Shown here: positions 25,680-34,256 of the stretch, one piece after another
Numbering within the stretch: the stretch's first letter is position 1
How the letters are laid out: each line of letters opens with the position of its first letter
DNA from: Candidatus Rifleibacteriota bacterium
GTDB taxonomy: Bacteria; Riflebacteria; Ozemobacteria; Ozemobacterales; Ozemobacteraceae
Direction: 5' to 3'
DNA length: 37,463 nucleotides
Assembly: GCA_029564115.1 (NCBI GenBank)
Contig: JAKQQP010000168.1
Span: 1-37,463 of the forward strand
Program-made: the position numbers and the translations under genes
Notes under the pieces: model-generated
Databases searched by the model: none
What the model was told of the DNA's origin: nothing
Seen by the model: only the letters and a program-made list of their open reading frames with translations

Positions 25680-25726
25680 ATTGTCATTTGTACCAGCCGG
25701 CAGTAAAAACCCGACTGAATGACAAT
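25680..25726. repeat. Inverted repeat upstream of the cNMP-PilT gene
   Basis: ATTGTCATT and AATGACAAT are perfect 9 bp inverted copies, 29 bp apart. A second imperfect pair, CAGCCGG and CCCGACTG, lies inside, so the whole can fold as a bulged hairpin. No T-run follows. It could be an operator or part of an RNA. Confidence 0.5.
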
Positions 25727-25759
25727 AACAAAGAGTTAAAACACGGCAGAGCTTTATCG

Positions 25760-25801
25760 AAAAAACAGACTGACCCGGCAACCAGATCGGCTGCCGGGTC
25801 A
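25760..25801 (-). terminator. Terminator of the candidate small RNA
   Basis: Minus strand: perfect 10 bp stem TGACCCGGCA/TGCCGGGTCA, loop 11 nt, followed after a few bases by TTTTTT. Confidence 0.85.
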
Positions 25802-25880
25802 GAAAAAATATCTCACCAGATATCCGCCAGAAACAGATCAATCTAGCAATGGTTTTACCACACACCGATTCACTCTTGTC
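25760..25880 (-). ncRNA. Candidate small RNA with own promoter and terminator
   Basis: In a 451 bp gap without genes, a leftward promoter (25887-25916) is followed by about 80 nt of non-repetitive sequence and then a strong intrinsic terminator. The implied transcript is about 120 nt. The only reading frame is an 11-codon GTG-initiated one with no convincing ribosome site. A separate terminator already ends the upstream leftward gene at 25946-25985, so this second promoter-terminator pair is not needed by any known gene. Confidence 0.45.
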
Positions 25881-25886
25881 GAACTG

Positions 25887-25916
25887 ATATTAAAAAGGAT
25901 CAAAATAAATCTCCAA
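25887..25916 (-). promoter_or_regulatory. Candidate promoter of the small RNA
   Basis: Minus strand: -35 TTGGAG, 18 bp spacer, -10 TAATAT, located after the terminator of the gene at 26004. Confidence 0.5.
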
Positions 25917-25945
25917 AATATCTGGAACTGGCGGGCATAATTGGG

Positions 25946-25985
25946 CAAAACAAAAGAAGGGCGCCTTCGGCAAGGCGCCCTTCTT
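25946..25985 (-). terminator. Terminator of the DUF4105/Lnb-like gene
   Basis: Minus strand: 12 bp perfect stem AAGAAGGGCGCC/GGCGCCCTTCTT with an 8 nt loop, then TTTTG repeated. It lies 19 bp after the stop codon. Confidence 0.93.
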
Positions 25986-26003
25986 CTCGTAAGAAAGATT
26001 CGA

Positions 26004-27047
26004 TCAGCGAAACAGCTGAGCCGGGTCGGCGAAGAAGTTTTCTCTGGTGACGGGCGGGTATTCTTTGCCGATGAGTTTTTTACCCTGCAGGTATTTGGGA
26101 ACCATAGTGGGCATAGTGGCACGAACATTGTAAATCATGCTCGGGATTGTCCAGAAGCGCAGTTTGGTGTCACCGGCTCTGCTCATGAGCACCAGCAGGT
26201 TGTTGGTACAGTTGTTTCTGGTGGTGTGGTAAAACTCACCGGCACGATTGATACCAGACTGTTTTACGGCATCGAGAAGCAGGCTGCGACTCTGCCCAGC
26301 AGAAAATTTAATCGGGTAAGCAATCAGCTTTTTATTGTCGTAATGGCAGGTTTCGGCTGCGTAGTCTTCCCAGGTCGTGAGCAGCCAGATAACGCCAAAA
26401 GTCTTTTTGAGACCGGCTTTGAGAGAGTAATTCTGATCTTTACGCTGATAAGCCTCAATGGTAAGAACCAGACCGCGTGATTCGTTACCCTTCTCATCGA
26501 CCATGCCGCCCTTTTTAAAAGTAAACAGCATCAGGCAGTGGGCTGCAATCCATTCTGGGGGGAACGGTTTTTTTACAAGGTAAGCACCTTCGAGGAGCTC
26601 AGGTTTGATTTTAACTGTGCGCCAGGCGTATTCGGTCTCACCTGCGGCATTTTTATCTTTGAGGCGACTCCAGCGAACATTTTTAACAACCGCCTCACCG
26701 GCCGAAAGCTTGAGAACTTCGGCTGGCTTCTGATAATTTTTGTATGGCAGAGGGTTTTCAACAACTATGCTCTTCTCAGAGGGTCGCAACTGCTTGACGG
26801 CAAGTCTGGCGAGCTGAACCGCGTCTTTGGCGACACCATCGACCTGCACCAGTTTCCCGTCATATTTACGCGCCTCATTCAGAGAGACGTCGAGGGTGAA
26901 CACGCGGCAATCATCTGTGGTCAGAACAACAACCCCGTCACGGATGTCAAGCATCCCGTTAAGGCGATAAAAAGAGCCCGCCATCGCCTGAGTCGAAGCA
27001 AAAACCAGAATAATTATCAGCAGAAGTTTACCAACTTGCTTTGTCAT
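26004..27047 (-). CDS. Exported DUF4105 (Lnb N-terminal periplasmic domain) protein
   Basis: The protein is 347 residues with a signal peptide ending AMAG (about 1-23). Residues 25-90 are a small OB-like beta domain (LNGMLDIRDGVVVL ... VDGVAKDAV). From about 115 the DUF4105/Lnb periplasmic domain begins: YAWRTVKIKPELL, AAHCLMLFTFKKGG, GLVLTIEAYQRKDQNY, then KLIAYPIKFSAGQSRSLL, and the family hallmark FYHTTRNNCTNNLL at 272-285 with Cys280. The conserved His and Cys suggest a papain-like or NlpC-type fold; the substrate is unknown. ATG 27047 is taken because GAGGT lies about 8 nt ahead and a consensus promoter lies 30-60 bp upstream. It forms a single-gene unit with its own terminator. Confidence 0.85.
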   Translation of the reverse strand: MTKQVGKLLLIIILVFASTQAMAGSFYRLNGMLDIRDGVVVLTTDDCRVFTLDVSLNEARKYDGKLVQVDGVAKDAVQLARLAVKQLRPSEKSIVVENPLPYKNYQKPAEVLKLSAGEAVVKNVRWSRLKDKNAAGETEYAWRTVKIKPELLEGAYLVKKPFPPEWIAAHCLMLFTFKKGGMVDEKGNESRGLVLTIEAYQRKDQNYSLKAGLKKTFGVIWLLTTWEDYAAETCHYDNKKLIAYPIKFSAGQSRSLLLDAVKQSGINRAGEFYHTTRNNCTNNLLVLMSRAGDTKLRFWTIPSMIYNVRATMPTMVPKYLQGKKLIGKEYPPVTRENFFADPAQLFR

Positions 27048-27080
27048 TGCCTGTACCTCATTCCACAAAGAGTACAGATA

Positions 27081-27109
27081 AGTATAATGATTGACCGCCA
27101 AACCTGCAA
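27081..27109 (-). promoter_or_regulatory. Promoter of the DUF4105/Lnb-like gene
   Basis: Minus strand: -35 TTGCAG, 17 bp spacer, -10 TATACT, giving a leader of about 27 nt. It supports the start at 27047 over the longer frame. Confidence 0.7.
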
Positions 27110-27233
27110 GTATTGCCCGGCGGGGCTTTATTCTTTTCGCCCGGGGCAGCGATAAAGAATAACTATAGAATTGAAAGCTGGAAAATCGAGGAGACCTCTG
27201 TTATATTGCTGCGAGATTTACAGGAGCCCCCAA

Positions 27234-28253
27234 ATGTCAGGCACTCTCGTCATCAGATTAAAAGGGCTGGGCGATATCGTTCACCTGATCCCCGTTTTAA
27301 GACTGCTTCGCCAGCAGAACCCGGCAGAAAACATCGGGCTTCTCTGCCAGAAACCCTTCGGGCAAATCATACCACCTGAACTCGGCATCAGAATTTTTGA
27401 ACTGCCAAACCATGCCGGAGTGACCGACACTTTCAAACTGATCAGAGAAATACGCAAACAGCGTTATTCAAGACTTTTTGACCTGTTCGCCAACCCCAGA
27501 ACAGCTGTTATCAGCCTTTTTACCGGTATAAAAGAACGTTTCGGCTTTGATTACCGAATTCGCCGCCACGCTTATACAAAAACTTTCGCGCCGCAAAACC
27601 CCAACAAACATCTGATGCACCTGTTCGGCGATTTCTTCGCTCATTTCGGCGTCGCCGGGCAACTGACGCCCCCCGACCTGAAGTTTCCCGCAAACGTTCA
27701 CGAAAAAGCCATGCTGGCTATCAAAGAAGGTTTTTCGGGGCAACGGCCGCTGCTTGGCATCAACCCGCACACGACTTACCCTTCAAAAGCCTGGCCCGAA
27801 GAACATTGGATAGAATTTATAAACCTCTGGCACGGCAAAACCGGTAACCCGGCCCTGGTGACCTGGGGCCCCGGAGAGCGCCGGGCAGCCGAAAAAATTG
27901 TGGAAAAAGCCGGCAAAGAAAAAGCCTTTATTCACGAAGCCGTTGCCATCGACGAGTTTGCCGCCCTGCTCGCCGGTCTCGATCTGTTCGTCACCGCAGA
28001 TACCGGGCCAATGAACATTGCCTGGGCGGTCAACACGCCAACCGTCGCTATTTTTGGCCCGACGACCCGCGAAGCGGTCATGCCACGCGGCCCGCAGCAC
28101 GTTTCTCTTTACGATGAAACTCTTGCCTGCCTGCAGTGCCACCAGGAAGTCTGTGCCCACAAATCATGCATGTGGTCGATAAAGCCCGCCCAGGTAATTG
28201 AAAAAATACTGCAGAAATACGATCTGGCCGACACCAGGAAACATCATGAATAA
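27234..28253 (+). CDS. Glycosyltransferase family 9 (heptosyltransferase-like)
   Basis: GT9 enzymes transfer ADP-heptose (or related sugars) to the LPS core at the inner membrane face. The protein is 339 residues with a two-domain GT-B plan. The N-terminal domain begins VIRLKGLGDIVHLIPVLRLLR, the classic GT9 opening. The C-terminal domain has LLGINPHTTYPSKAWPEEHW and the nucleotide-sugar site LFVTADTGPMNIAWAVNTPTVAIFGPT. A Cys-rich end (LACLQCHQEVCAHKSC) is common in the family. AGGAG precedes ATG 27234 by 7 nt. Its last 8 bases overlap gmhB, which makes a heptose precursor, so an LPS-heptose role is likely, though the exact acceptor is unknown. Confidence 0.92.
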   Translation: MSGTLVIRLKGLGDIVHLIPVLRLLRQQNPAENIGLLCQKPFGQIIPPELGIRIFELPNHAGVTDTFKLIREIRKQRYSRLFDLFANPRTAVISLFTGIKERFGFDYRIRRHAYTKTFAPQNPNKHLMHLFGDFFAHFGVAGQLTPPDLKFPANVHEKAMLAIKEGFSGQRPLLGINPHTTYPSKAWPEEHWIEFINLWHGKTGNPALVTWGPGERRAAEKIVEKAGKEKAFIHEAVAIDEFAALLAGLDLFVTADTGPMNIAWAVNTPTVAIFGPTTREAVMPRGPQHVSLYDETLACLQCHQEVCAHKSCMWSIKPAQVIEKILQKYDLADTRKHHE

Positions 28254-28791
28254 AGCCATTTTTCTCGACCGTGACGGAACTATCAACCCCGACCCCGGCT
28301 ATATCTCTAACCCAGACGATTTCAACATCTACGAAGGAGTTGCTGAATCGCTGGCCAGGCTGAAAAAAGCCGGCTATCTGCTGGTTCTGATAACCAACCA
28401 GTCGGGAATATCGCGCGGTCTGATCAGCCTTGCCCAGCTCGACAAGATACACGCCAAACTGCAGTCGCAGCTTTCTGAAGCCGGCGTGCAGCTTGACGCT
28501 ATTTATTACTGCCCGCACCACCCTGATTTTCCCTATAGCGACGGCAAAACAACATGCGATTGTCGCAAACCCGAACCCGGGATGGTCCTCAAAGCGATTC
28601 AGGAGCTGAATATTGCCCCCGGCAAGTCATTCATGATCGGCGACCGCAGTTCAGACATCAAAATAGGCATCAAAACGGGTGTTAGACCAATTCACATCGG
28701 GCCGGCACCTTTACCCGGCTATGAACAGGTAATCAGCTTTGCTAACCTGCCTCAGGCAACGGACTGGATACTTTCCCGCCCTGAAAATTGA
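28246..28791 (+). CDS. gmhB: D-glycero-manno-heptose 1,7-bisphosphate 7-phosphatase
   Basis: GmhB removes the 7-phosphate from heptose bisphosphate in the ADP-heptose pathway. The protein is 181 residues, a compact HAD phosphatase. Motif I DRDGT is at 8-12, motif II includes TNQSGISRG at 50-58, and motif III/IV GDRSSDI lies at 132-138. The GmhB zinc site is complete: CPHHP at 89-93 with C104 and C106 in CDCRKP. AGGAA precedes the ATG. It overlaps the GT9 gene by 8 bp. The other pathway enzymes (GmhA, HldE) are not in the window. Confidence 0.93.
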   Translation: MNKAIFLDRDGTINPDPGYISNPDDFNIYEGVAESLARLKKAGYLLVLITNQSGISRGLISLAQLDKIHAKLQSQLSEAGVQLDAIYYCPHHPDFPYSDGKTTCDCRKPEPGMVLKAIQELNIAPGKSFMIGDRSSDIKIGIKTGVRPIHIGPAPLPGYEQVISFANLPQATDWILSRPEN

Positions 28792-28852
28792 ATTCTCATG
28801 ACCTGCTTTTTGGCAGGCACAGCATCATAAAAAATATAAAAAGGTTTTTGCA

Positions 28853-30325
28853 TTGAATAACACACAACAAATTCAGACTGACAACCAGAACATTCAGAAA
28901 GGCAACGATTTCAAAGTCACTCTGGTAGCCCTGGCCTACTTCTTTTTCGTTATATGTTCTTATTATGTCATAAAACCGATTCGCGAAAGCCTGGCTCTTG
29001 AACTTGGCGCCGAGAATATTCCCCTGCTAAACATCGTCTCAATGGCCAGTCTCGTGGTGGTTAACGCAGTTTACAGCCTGATCGTAGGGCATTTCAAGCG
29101 CGATATCTTCATTCCATTCATCACCCGCTTTTTTGCCGTGAGCCTGCTGTGCTTCTGGGTAGTTTTCTCGTTTATTCTGCCAATACCAGGTTCGGAACCG
29201 GCTGCGTTCAACAAGCCAGGTACCGCTACGGAAACGGCTGAGAAAGTCGAAGCGGCAGAAAACATCGATCAGACATCGCAAAACGCAAACAAGCTTCCCG
29301 CCACATCACTTTCAGGACGTGACCGCCAGCTCACTTTGTCCAAGATAATCGCCATCGGCAGCTACTATCTTTGGGTGAACATGTTTTCGCTGATGGCGGT
29401 GAGCATGTTCTGGTCGTTCATGAACGACGTTTTTTCGGTGGCTCAGAGCAAAAAACTTTATGCAATCATCGGCTACGGCGGTCTGGTTGGCGGGCTGGCC
29501 GGCAGCGCCCTGACGACTGTGCTGGTCAAGCATACAGGCACCCCGAATCTGTTCATTCTGGCGATCGTGCTGCTCTACCCGTCGATCTGGTGCATGCAGT
29601 ACATTCACCGCAATCATTATCGCCCTGAAGGAATACCGGAGGAAGAAAACAAACCAGTAGTGCCGGCCCACCCGCCACGCCCCTGGGATGGCCTGCTGGC
29701 GGTCAGCAAAAACTTCATCCTGATTCTCATGGCTTTTGAAATGTTTTTTTACACATTTTCGACGACTCTGTTTTCGCAGCAGTTCAACCATCTGCTCGAA
29801 ACAGAACTGAGCAGCATCAATCAGCGCACCGCCTTTGTTGCCAACATTTACGGGCATATCAACGTCGTTTCGTTGATCACTCAGTTTGTTGTCACAAAAC
29901 TGATAATGCTGTTTGCCAACCCAATCTACGGGTTGCTTATTCTCAACCTCGTTCAGACTGCCGGCACTCTTCTGATGTTGCGCAGCCCGAGTCTGACCAT
30001 AATTTCCTGGACTATAATAACGCGATACGCCCTGAATTATTCGACCGGCAGAGTGCTGCGCGAGCTTATCTATATTCCGCTCGACCGCGAAGCCAAATAT
30101 CAGGGAAAAGGCTTTATCGACACGGTAATTTTCAGGTTCGGCGACGGCCTCTCGTCTGCGGTGATTTTTGGTGGTCTGAGGCTGTTTTCTTACGGCACCT
30201 GGATAGATTACTCGATTCTTGGCATCATGCTTCTGCAATTTTATGTTATAATCAGGGCAGCTGGTCTGTATGCAGAAAGGCTGCATGAGACCGACGCCGA
30301 AAGCCTTGAGCCGGCTGCGGCCTGA
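28853..30325 (+). CDS. Membrane transporter related to nucleotide (ATP/ADP) translocases
   Basis: The protein is 490 residues with about 11-12 hydrophobic helices. The N-terminal signature FFFVICSYYVIKPIRESLAL and the later SMFWSFMNDVFSVAQSKKLYAIIGYGGLVGGLAGSAL match the bacterial NTP/NDP-exchange (Npt/Tlc-like) branch of the MFS fold. A hydrophilic insert at about 113-165 (TATETAEKVEAAEN) sits between helices 3 and 4. Transport of nucleotides is one possibility; in free-living bacteria the substrate of these relatives is not settled. The start is TTG at 28853 with AAGG 8 nt upstream; no in-frame ATG precedes the first helix. It lies 61 bp after gmhB and 28 bp before the kinase gene, likely one operon. 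Confidence 0.82.
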   Translation: MNNTQQIQTDNQNIQKGNDFKVTLVALAYFFFVICSYYVIKPIRESLALELGAENIPLLNIVSMASLVVVNAVYSLIVGHFKRDIFIPFITRFFAVSLLCFWVVFSFILPIPGSEPAAFNKPGTATETAEKVEAAENIDQTSQNANKLPATSLSGRDRQLTLSKIIAIGSYYLWVNMFSLMAVSMFWSFMNDVFSVAQSKKLYAIIGYGGLVGGLAGSALTTVLVKHTGTPNLFILAIVLLYPSIWCMQYIHRNHYRPEGIPEEENKPVVPAHPPRPWDGLLAVSKNFILILMAFEMFFYTFSTTLFSQQFNHLLETELSSINQRTAFVANIYGHINVVSLITQFVVTKLIMLFANPIYGLLILNLVQTAGTLLMLRSPSLTIISWTIITRYALNYSTGRVLRELIYIPLDREAKYQGKGFIDTVIFRFGDGLSSAVIFGGLRLFSYGTWIDYSILGIMLLQFYVIIRAAGLYAERLHETDAESLEPAAA

Positions 30326-30353
30326 TGGTTCATCAAAACTTCTGGAGGAAAAA

Positions 30354-31265
30354 ATGAGCGTTAAAATGATCGTTGTAGGTTCTATCGCCTACGATTCACT
30401 GCAAACACCCAAAGGAAAGCGCGAGAAGGCACTTGGCGGCTCGGCGGTCTATTTTTCCACTGTTGCCAGCTATTTTACCAAAGTCGGCCTGGTCGGAGTC
30501 GCCGGCAAAGACTTTGAAGCCGCACACATTCAGTTCCTCAAAGACCACGGGGTCGACATGGCAGGCTTTGACCTCAAAAAAGACGGTGAAACCTTTCACT
30601 GGGCCGGCAGCTATGGCGAAGATTTCGGTGATGCCACCACACACGATACACGCCTGAACGTTTTTGAAGCTTTCGACCCACAGCTTCCCGAAGAATACCG
30701 CAATGCCGAGCTGGTGTTTTTGGGCAACATTCACCCGGCCCTGCAGCTCAAGGTTATCGAAAAAGTAAACAAGCCCAAAATCATCGCGCTCGACACCATG
30801 AACCTCTGGATCAACACCACCAACGACTTGTTGAAGCAGGCGATCAAAAAAATCGACATTTTGTTCATCAATTTCCAGGAAGCCCTGATGCTCTCCGGCG
30901 AAAAGAAATTCGCCCCGGCCGTAGCCAGACTTCTCGAAATGGGCCCGAAACGCATTGTCGTCAAAATGGGCGAACTCGGTGCCATGACTGCAACCAAAGA
31001 AACCAGATTTTTCACCCCGGCCTTCCCTTGCCTTGATATCACCGACCCGACCGGCGCCGGCGATTCTTTTGCCGGCGGTTTCATGGGCAGTCTGGCCCGA
31101 CACGGCAACTACAGCGAAACCGGTTTCAGACACAGCATGCTTTACGGCAGCGCCATGGGCTCAATAACCGTCGAGAATTTCAGTCTCGATTCTTACAACA
31201 ACCTCAGACCTGAACTGATCGAAGAACGCTTCAAAGCCTTGAAGGCCATGGCCACCGTAGATTAA
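30354..31265 (+). CDS. PfkB-family sugar/nucleoside kinase
   Basis: PfkB (ribokinase) enzymes phosphorylate sugars or nucleosides with ATP in the cytosol. The protein is 303 residues. The N-terminal VVGSIAYDSL with the glycine pair LGGSAVYFST at 27-36, the strand KRIVVKMGELGA, and the signature DPTGAGDSFAGG at 231-242 (catalytic Asp237) are intact. It does not show the HldE/RfaE opening, so it is not the heptose kinase of the gmhB pathway. An adenosine- or ribose-type substrate is possible given the adjacent nucleotide-translocase-like gene and mtnP. GGAGG precedes the ATG. A strong terminator closes the operon. Confidence 0.9.
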   Translation: MSVKMIVVGSIAYDSLQTPKGKREKALGGSAVYFSTVASYFTKVGLVGVAGKDFEAAHIQFLKDHGVDMAGFDLKKDGETFHWAGSYGEDFGDATTHDTRLNVFEAFDPQLPEEYRNAELVFLGNIHPALQLKVIEKVNKPKIIALDTMNLWINTTNDLLKQAIKKIDILFINFQEALMLSGEKKFAPAVARLLEMGPKRIVVKMGELGAMTATKETRFFTPAFPCLDITDPTGAGDSFAGGFMGSLARHGNYSETGFRHSMLYGSAMGSITVENFSLDSYNNLRPELIEERFKALKAMATVD

Positions 31266-31291
31266 CGTTCCTGCAGTTTTTTTCGTATACC

Positions 31292-31330
31292 ACACAGGGG
31301 TTCAGCACGCTGAACCCCTGTGTTATTTTG
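31292..31330 (+). terminator. Terminator of the GT9-gmhB-transporter-kinase operon
   Basis: A perfect 15 bp stem, ACACAGGGGTTCAGC with GCTGAACCCCTGTGT, with a 2 nt spacer, followed by TATTTTG. Confidence 0.88.
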
Positions 31331-31453
31331 CATAAAAATTCATTATAAAGAGCAAAGCCAACTCTGAACCAACCAGCTGAAACGACAGAGCTGAAAGCCT
31401 GACCCCTGGAAAGCGAAATTAATCAATGAACTATTTGATCGCGACAGCGATTA

Positions 31454-32266
31454 TTAAAAGAAATATGCTTCTTCCGGTTTTTGAGCGCAGCGGCACCTCT
31501 GACCCCGATCAATCGGCACCATGTTGACCAGCCTGATCAAGACCTTATGCAGCATGCCAACGCTCTGCTGGAACATTTTCACGACCTCTTTGGTGGTTAC
31601 TTCCGGCACGTTGCCGGCCAGACCGGCATCATAGTCCGTGATCATAGCAACATTGACGATGCATATACCTAGCTCCTGAGCCAGAACGACTTCGGGGTAT
31701 TGCGTCATATTCACTGTGTGCCAGCCCATCTGCGTGAACCACTTGCTCTCGGCCTTCGTCGAAAAACGCGGGCCGTTGATCACCACGATAGTTCCTTCAG
31801 CGTGAACCATGGCCCCTTCAGCCTTCAAAGCCTCGATGGCCATTTCCCGCAGCTCGGGGCAATAGGGCTCTGCCGACGAAATATGCATGACATCGGGGCC
31901 GTCGGCAAAAGTATCGAAGCGGCCATTGGTGCGGTCAACGAACTGATCACTCACCACAAAATCACCAGGCTTGATGTTAGTCTGCAGTGACCCGACAGCA
32001 CAGGGAGAAATGATGCGGGAAACACCCAGTTCTTTCATCGCCCAGAGATTGGCTCGGTAATTGATTTTGTGCGGTGGAATCGTATGATTTCGGCCATGCC
32101 GCGGCAAAAATGCGACTTTTTTGTCGCCAATGGTGCAGATATCGATAATGTCACTGGGCATACCGTATGGAGTACTGATTTTAGCTTTTTCTATTTTGTC
32201 TGCGCCCAGTTCATACATACCGCTGCCGCTGAAAATGCCGATATCGGCCTTAAACCTGTTACGCAT
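31454..32266 (-). CDS. mtnP: S-methyl-5'-thioadenosine phosphorylase
   Basis: MtnP cleaves methylthioadenosine with phosphate, giving adenine and methylthioribose-1-phosphate, as part of methionine and purine salvage. The protein is 270 residues. Family landmarks are IGIFSGSGMYEL, the phosphate loop RHGRNHTIPPHKINYRAN near 56-73, VINGPRFSTKAE near 162-173, the NMT-x-x-PE ribose site at 187-192, and TDYD at 210-213, whose Asp residues favour an adenine base. ATG 32266 has GGAGAAG at the right distance; a frame open to 32347 lacks that. It is a single gene converging with the PfkB operon. Confidence 0.93.
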   Translation of the reverse strand: MRNRFKADIGIFSGSGMYELGADKIEKAKISTPYGMPSDIIDICTIGDKKVAFLPRHGRNHTIPPHKINYRANLWAMKELGVSRIISPCAVGSLQTNIKPGDFVVSDQFVDRTNGRFDTFADGPDVMHISSAEPYCPELREMAIEALKAEGAMVHAEGTIVVINGPRFSTKAESKWFTQMGWHTVNMTQYPEVVLAQELGICIVNVAMITDYDAGLAGNVPEVTTKEVVKMFQQSVGMLHKVLIRLVNMVPIDRGQRCRCAQKPEEAYFF

Positions 32267-32340
32267 CGATACTTCTCCAGAAAATAAATTTGAACAGTTC
32301 AATGCTAACACAAATTCTTTAAACACCGGCAATATCTCGC

Positions 32341-32375
32341 AAAACAAAACCGCCCATCCGGGAGGAAGGGCGGTT
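32341..32375 (-). terminator. Terminator of the tig-clpP-clpX operon
   Basis: Minus strand: 8 bp stem AACCGCCC/GGGCGGTT with a 12 nt loop, then TTTTGTTTTG. It lies 28 bp after the clpX stop codon. Confidence 0.88.
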
Positions 32376-32403
32376 GTTTGTCTTATTGGCCGGCCAACAG
32401 CGG

Positions 32404-33645
32404 TTAAGCTATCTGGCTTTCGACTTTGTAGATGATCTGATAGGGCTCTTTTTTCTCGACACAGCGTTCATGTATTATCACCTTACTGATATTATTATCA
32501 GAAGGTATGTCATACATCAGGTCGAGCATCAGGTCTTCGATGATACGGCGCAGGCCGCGAGCACCGGTGTTCTGCTGAATTGCATTGCGGGCGATCGCCT
32601 GCAGTGCTTTCGGCGTTATTTCCAGTTCCACGCCTTCCATGCGCATCAGTCGGGCATACTGTTTTATCAGTGCGTCTTTGGGTTCGGTGAGAATTTTGAC
32701 CAGATCATCGACATTCAGGTTATTGAACGTGGCGATAACCGGCACGCGACCGATAAATTCGGGTATGAGACCGAAGCGAAGCAGATCTTCGGGCATGATA
32801 TCTTTGAGCAGATCGCCGACGCGGCGCTCGCTCTTCAGAACCGGCGTAGAGCCAAAGCCCATGGTTTTAGTCGAAGACCGGGCCTCGATCAGCTTTTCGA
32901 CGCCCTCAAAAGCACCGCCCAGCAGGAAGAGAATATTCTTCGTATTGAGCTGGATGTAGTCTTGATGAGGGTGCTTGCGGCCACCCTGCGGCGGCACGTG
33001 CGCGACCTTGCCCTCGAGCAGCTTCAGAAGAGCCTGCTGCACGCCTTCCCCTGAAACATCTCTGGTGATCGACACATTCTCACTCTTGCGGGCGATTTTA
33101 TCGATTTCATCGATGTAGACAATTCCGCGCTCTGCTCTCTGAACGTCATAATCAGCTGACCTCAACAGGTTCAGCAGAATGCTCTCAACGTCATCGCCAA
33201 CGTAACCAGCCTCTGTGAGCGTGGTCGCATCAGCGATACAGAAGGGAACATTCAGAAGTTTAGCGAGCGTCTGGGCAATATGAGTTTTGCCCGAGCCAGT
33301 TGGGCCGATAAGAAGCACATTTGACTTCTGTACTTCAACATCGTCACGATGCGATTCTTCAAGGGTAATTCTCTTATAATGGTTATAAACCGCCACAGAG
33401 AGAATCTTTTTCGCCTGTTCCTGGCCAACGACATACTGGTCAAGAATTCTGGCGATTTCCTTGGGTTTCAGTGCATTCTGCATTACCAGAGGGCCTTCTT
33501 CGTCGAGTTCTTCAAGAATAATCTCGTTACAAAGGCCGATGCACTCATCGCAAATGTAGACCTCAGGCCCTGCAATCAGTTTGCGAACCTGATCCTGACT
33601 CTTTCCGCAGAAAGAACAACGGAATTGAGGGGTCTTAGAAAGCAT
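32404..33645 (-). CDS. clpX: ATP-dependent Clp protease, ATP-binding subunit ClpX
   Basis: ClpX unfolds tagged proteins and feeds them to ClpP. The protein is 413 residues, a normal length. Zinc-binding Cys10, Cys13, Cys32 and Cys35 (CSFCGK ... CDECIG) form the N-terminal domain. Walker A GPTGSGKT is at 114-121, Walker B IVYIDEID at 175-182, the pore-type motif GYVGDDVES near 147-155, and [14 protein letters not shown] near 290-303. The ClpP-docking loop reads TKTMGFG (259-265), so the usual IGF tripeptide is MGF. GAGGAG lies upstream; the start comes 2 bp after the clpP stop codon. It is the last gene of tig-clpP-clpX. Confidence 0.97.
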   Translation of the reverse strand: MLSKTPQFRCSFCGKSQDQVRKLIAGPEVYICDECIGLCNEIILEELDEEGPLVMQNALKPKEIARILDQYVVGQEQAKKILSVAVYNHYKRITLEESHRDDVEVQKSNVLLIGPTGSGKTHIAQTLAKLLNVPFCIADATTLTEAGYVGDDVESILLNLLRSADYDVQRAERGIVYIDEIDKIARKSENVSITRDVSGEGVQQALLKLLEGKVAHVPPQGGRKHPHQDYIQLNTKNILFLLGGAFEGVEKLIEARSSTKTMGFGSTPVLKSERRVGDLLKDIMPEDLLRFGLIPEFIGRVPVIATFNNLNVDDLVKILTEPKDALIKQYARLMRMEGVELEITPKALQAIARNAIQQNTGARGLRRIIEDLMLDLMYDIPSDNNISKVIIHERCVEKKEPYQIIYKVESQIA

Positions 33646-33647
33646 GC

Positions 33648-34256
33648 TTACTCCTCGTTGGGTTTTGCTGCAACAACTTTGCGTTGAACTACTTCGTCAA
33701 TCAGTCCGTATTCCTTGGCTTCTTTCGAAGACATGAAAAAGTCACGGTCAGTGTCGCGCTTGATGCGCTTGAGAGGCTGACCGGTGTGATTCGCCAGAAT
33801 GTCATTGAGCATATCTTTCATTCTCAGGATTTCCTGAGCCTGAATTTCGATATCGCTGGCCTGACCCTGCGCCCCGCCCAGAGGCTGATGAATCATGATG
33901 CGCGAGTTGGGAAGGGCGTAACGCTTGCCTTTTGCACCTGCAGCGAGAAGCAAAGCGCCCATACTGGCTGCCTGACCGATACAGATCGTGCTGACATCAG
34001 GTTTGATGTACTGCATGGTATCGTAAATGGCCATGCCGGCAGTAACTACACCACCCGGGCTATTGATATAAATTGAAATATCTTTTTCGGGGTCTTCTGA
34101 TTCGAGGAAAAGAAGCTGAGCGACGACCAGGTCAGCCATGCCATCGTCGATACCGCCACCCAGAAAAATGATTCTATCTTTAAGGAGCCGCGAATAAATA
34201 TCAAAAGCTCTTTCTCCGCGGCTGCTTTGTTCAATTACTATGGGTACGAGAGTCAC
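33648..34256 (-). CDS. clpP: ATP-dependent Clp protease, proteolytic subunit ClpP
   Basis: ClpP is the serine protease barrel that degrades ClpX-delivered substrates. The protein is 202 residues. The catalytic triad is Ser98 (GQAASMGA), His123 (MIHQPLGG) and Asp172 (RDTDRDFFM). INSPGG at 64-69 is the oxyanion region. There is a short N-terminal extension, as in forms with a small propeptide. The start is GTG, overlapping the tig stop as GTGA, with AGGGGGAA about 10 nt ahead. Confidence 0.97.
   Translation of the reverse strand: MTLVPIVIEQSSRGERAFDIYSRLLKDRIIFLGGGIDDGMADLVVAQLLFLESEDPEKDISIYINSPGGVVTAGMAIYDTMQYIKPDVSTICIGQAASMGALLLAAGAKGKRYALPNSRIMIHQPLGGAQGQASDIEIQAQEILRMKDMLNDILANHTGQPLKRIKRDTDRDFFMSSKEAKEYGLIDEVVQRKVVAAKPNEE

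Noticed and set aside
27110..27233. Promoter for the GT9-gmhB operon
   Set aside because: Several AT-rich hexamers occur, but no pair with 16-18 bp spacing and good matches on both sides could be supported.
29312..30286. 324-codon leftward open frame
   Set aside because: It is antisense to the translocase-like transporter, which has clear helices and family motifs.
30396..31133. 245-codon leftward open frame
   Set aside because: It is antisense to the PfkB kinase and has no promoter, ribosome site or domain.
30354..31265. PfkB kinase as HldE/RfaE of the heptose pathway
   Set aside because: The HldE opening and its fused nucleotidyltransferase domain are missing; only general PfkB motifs are present.
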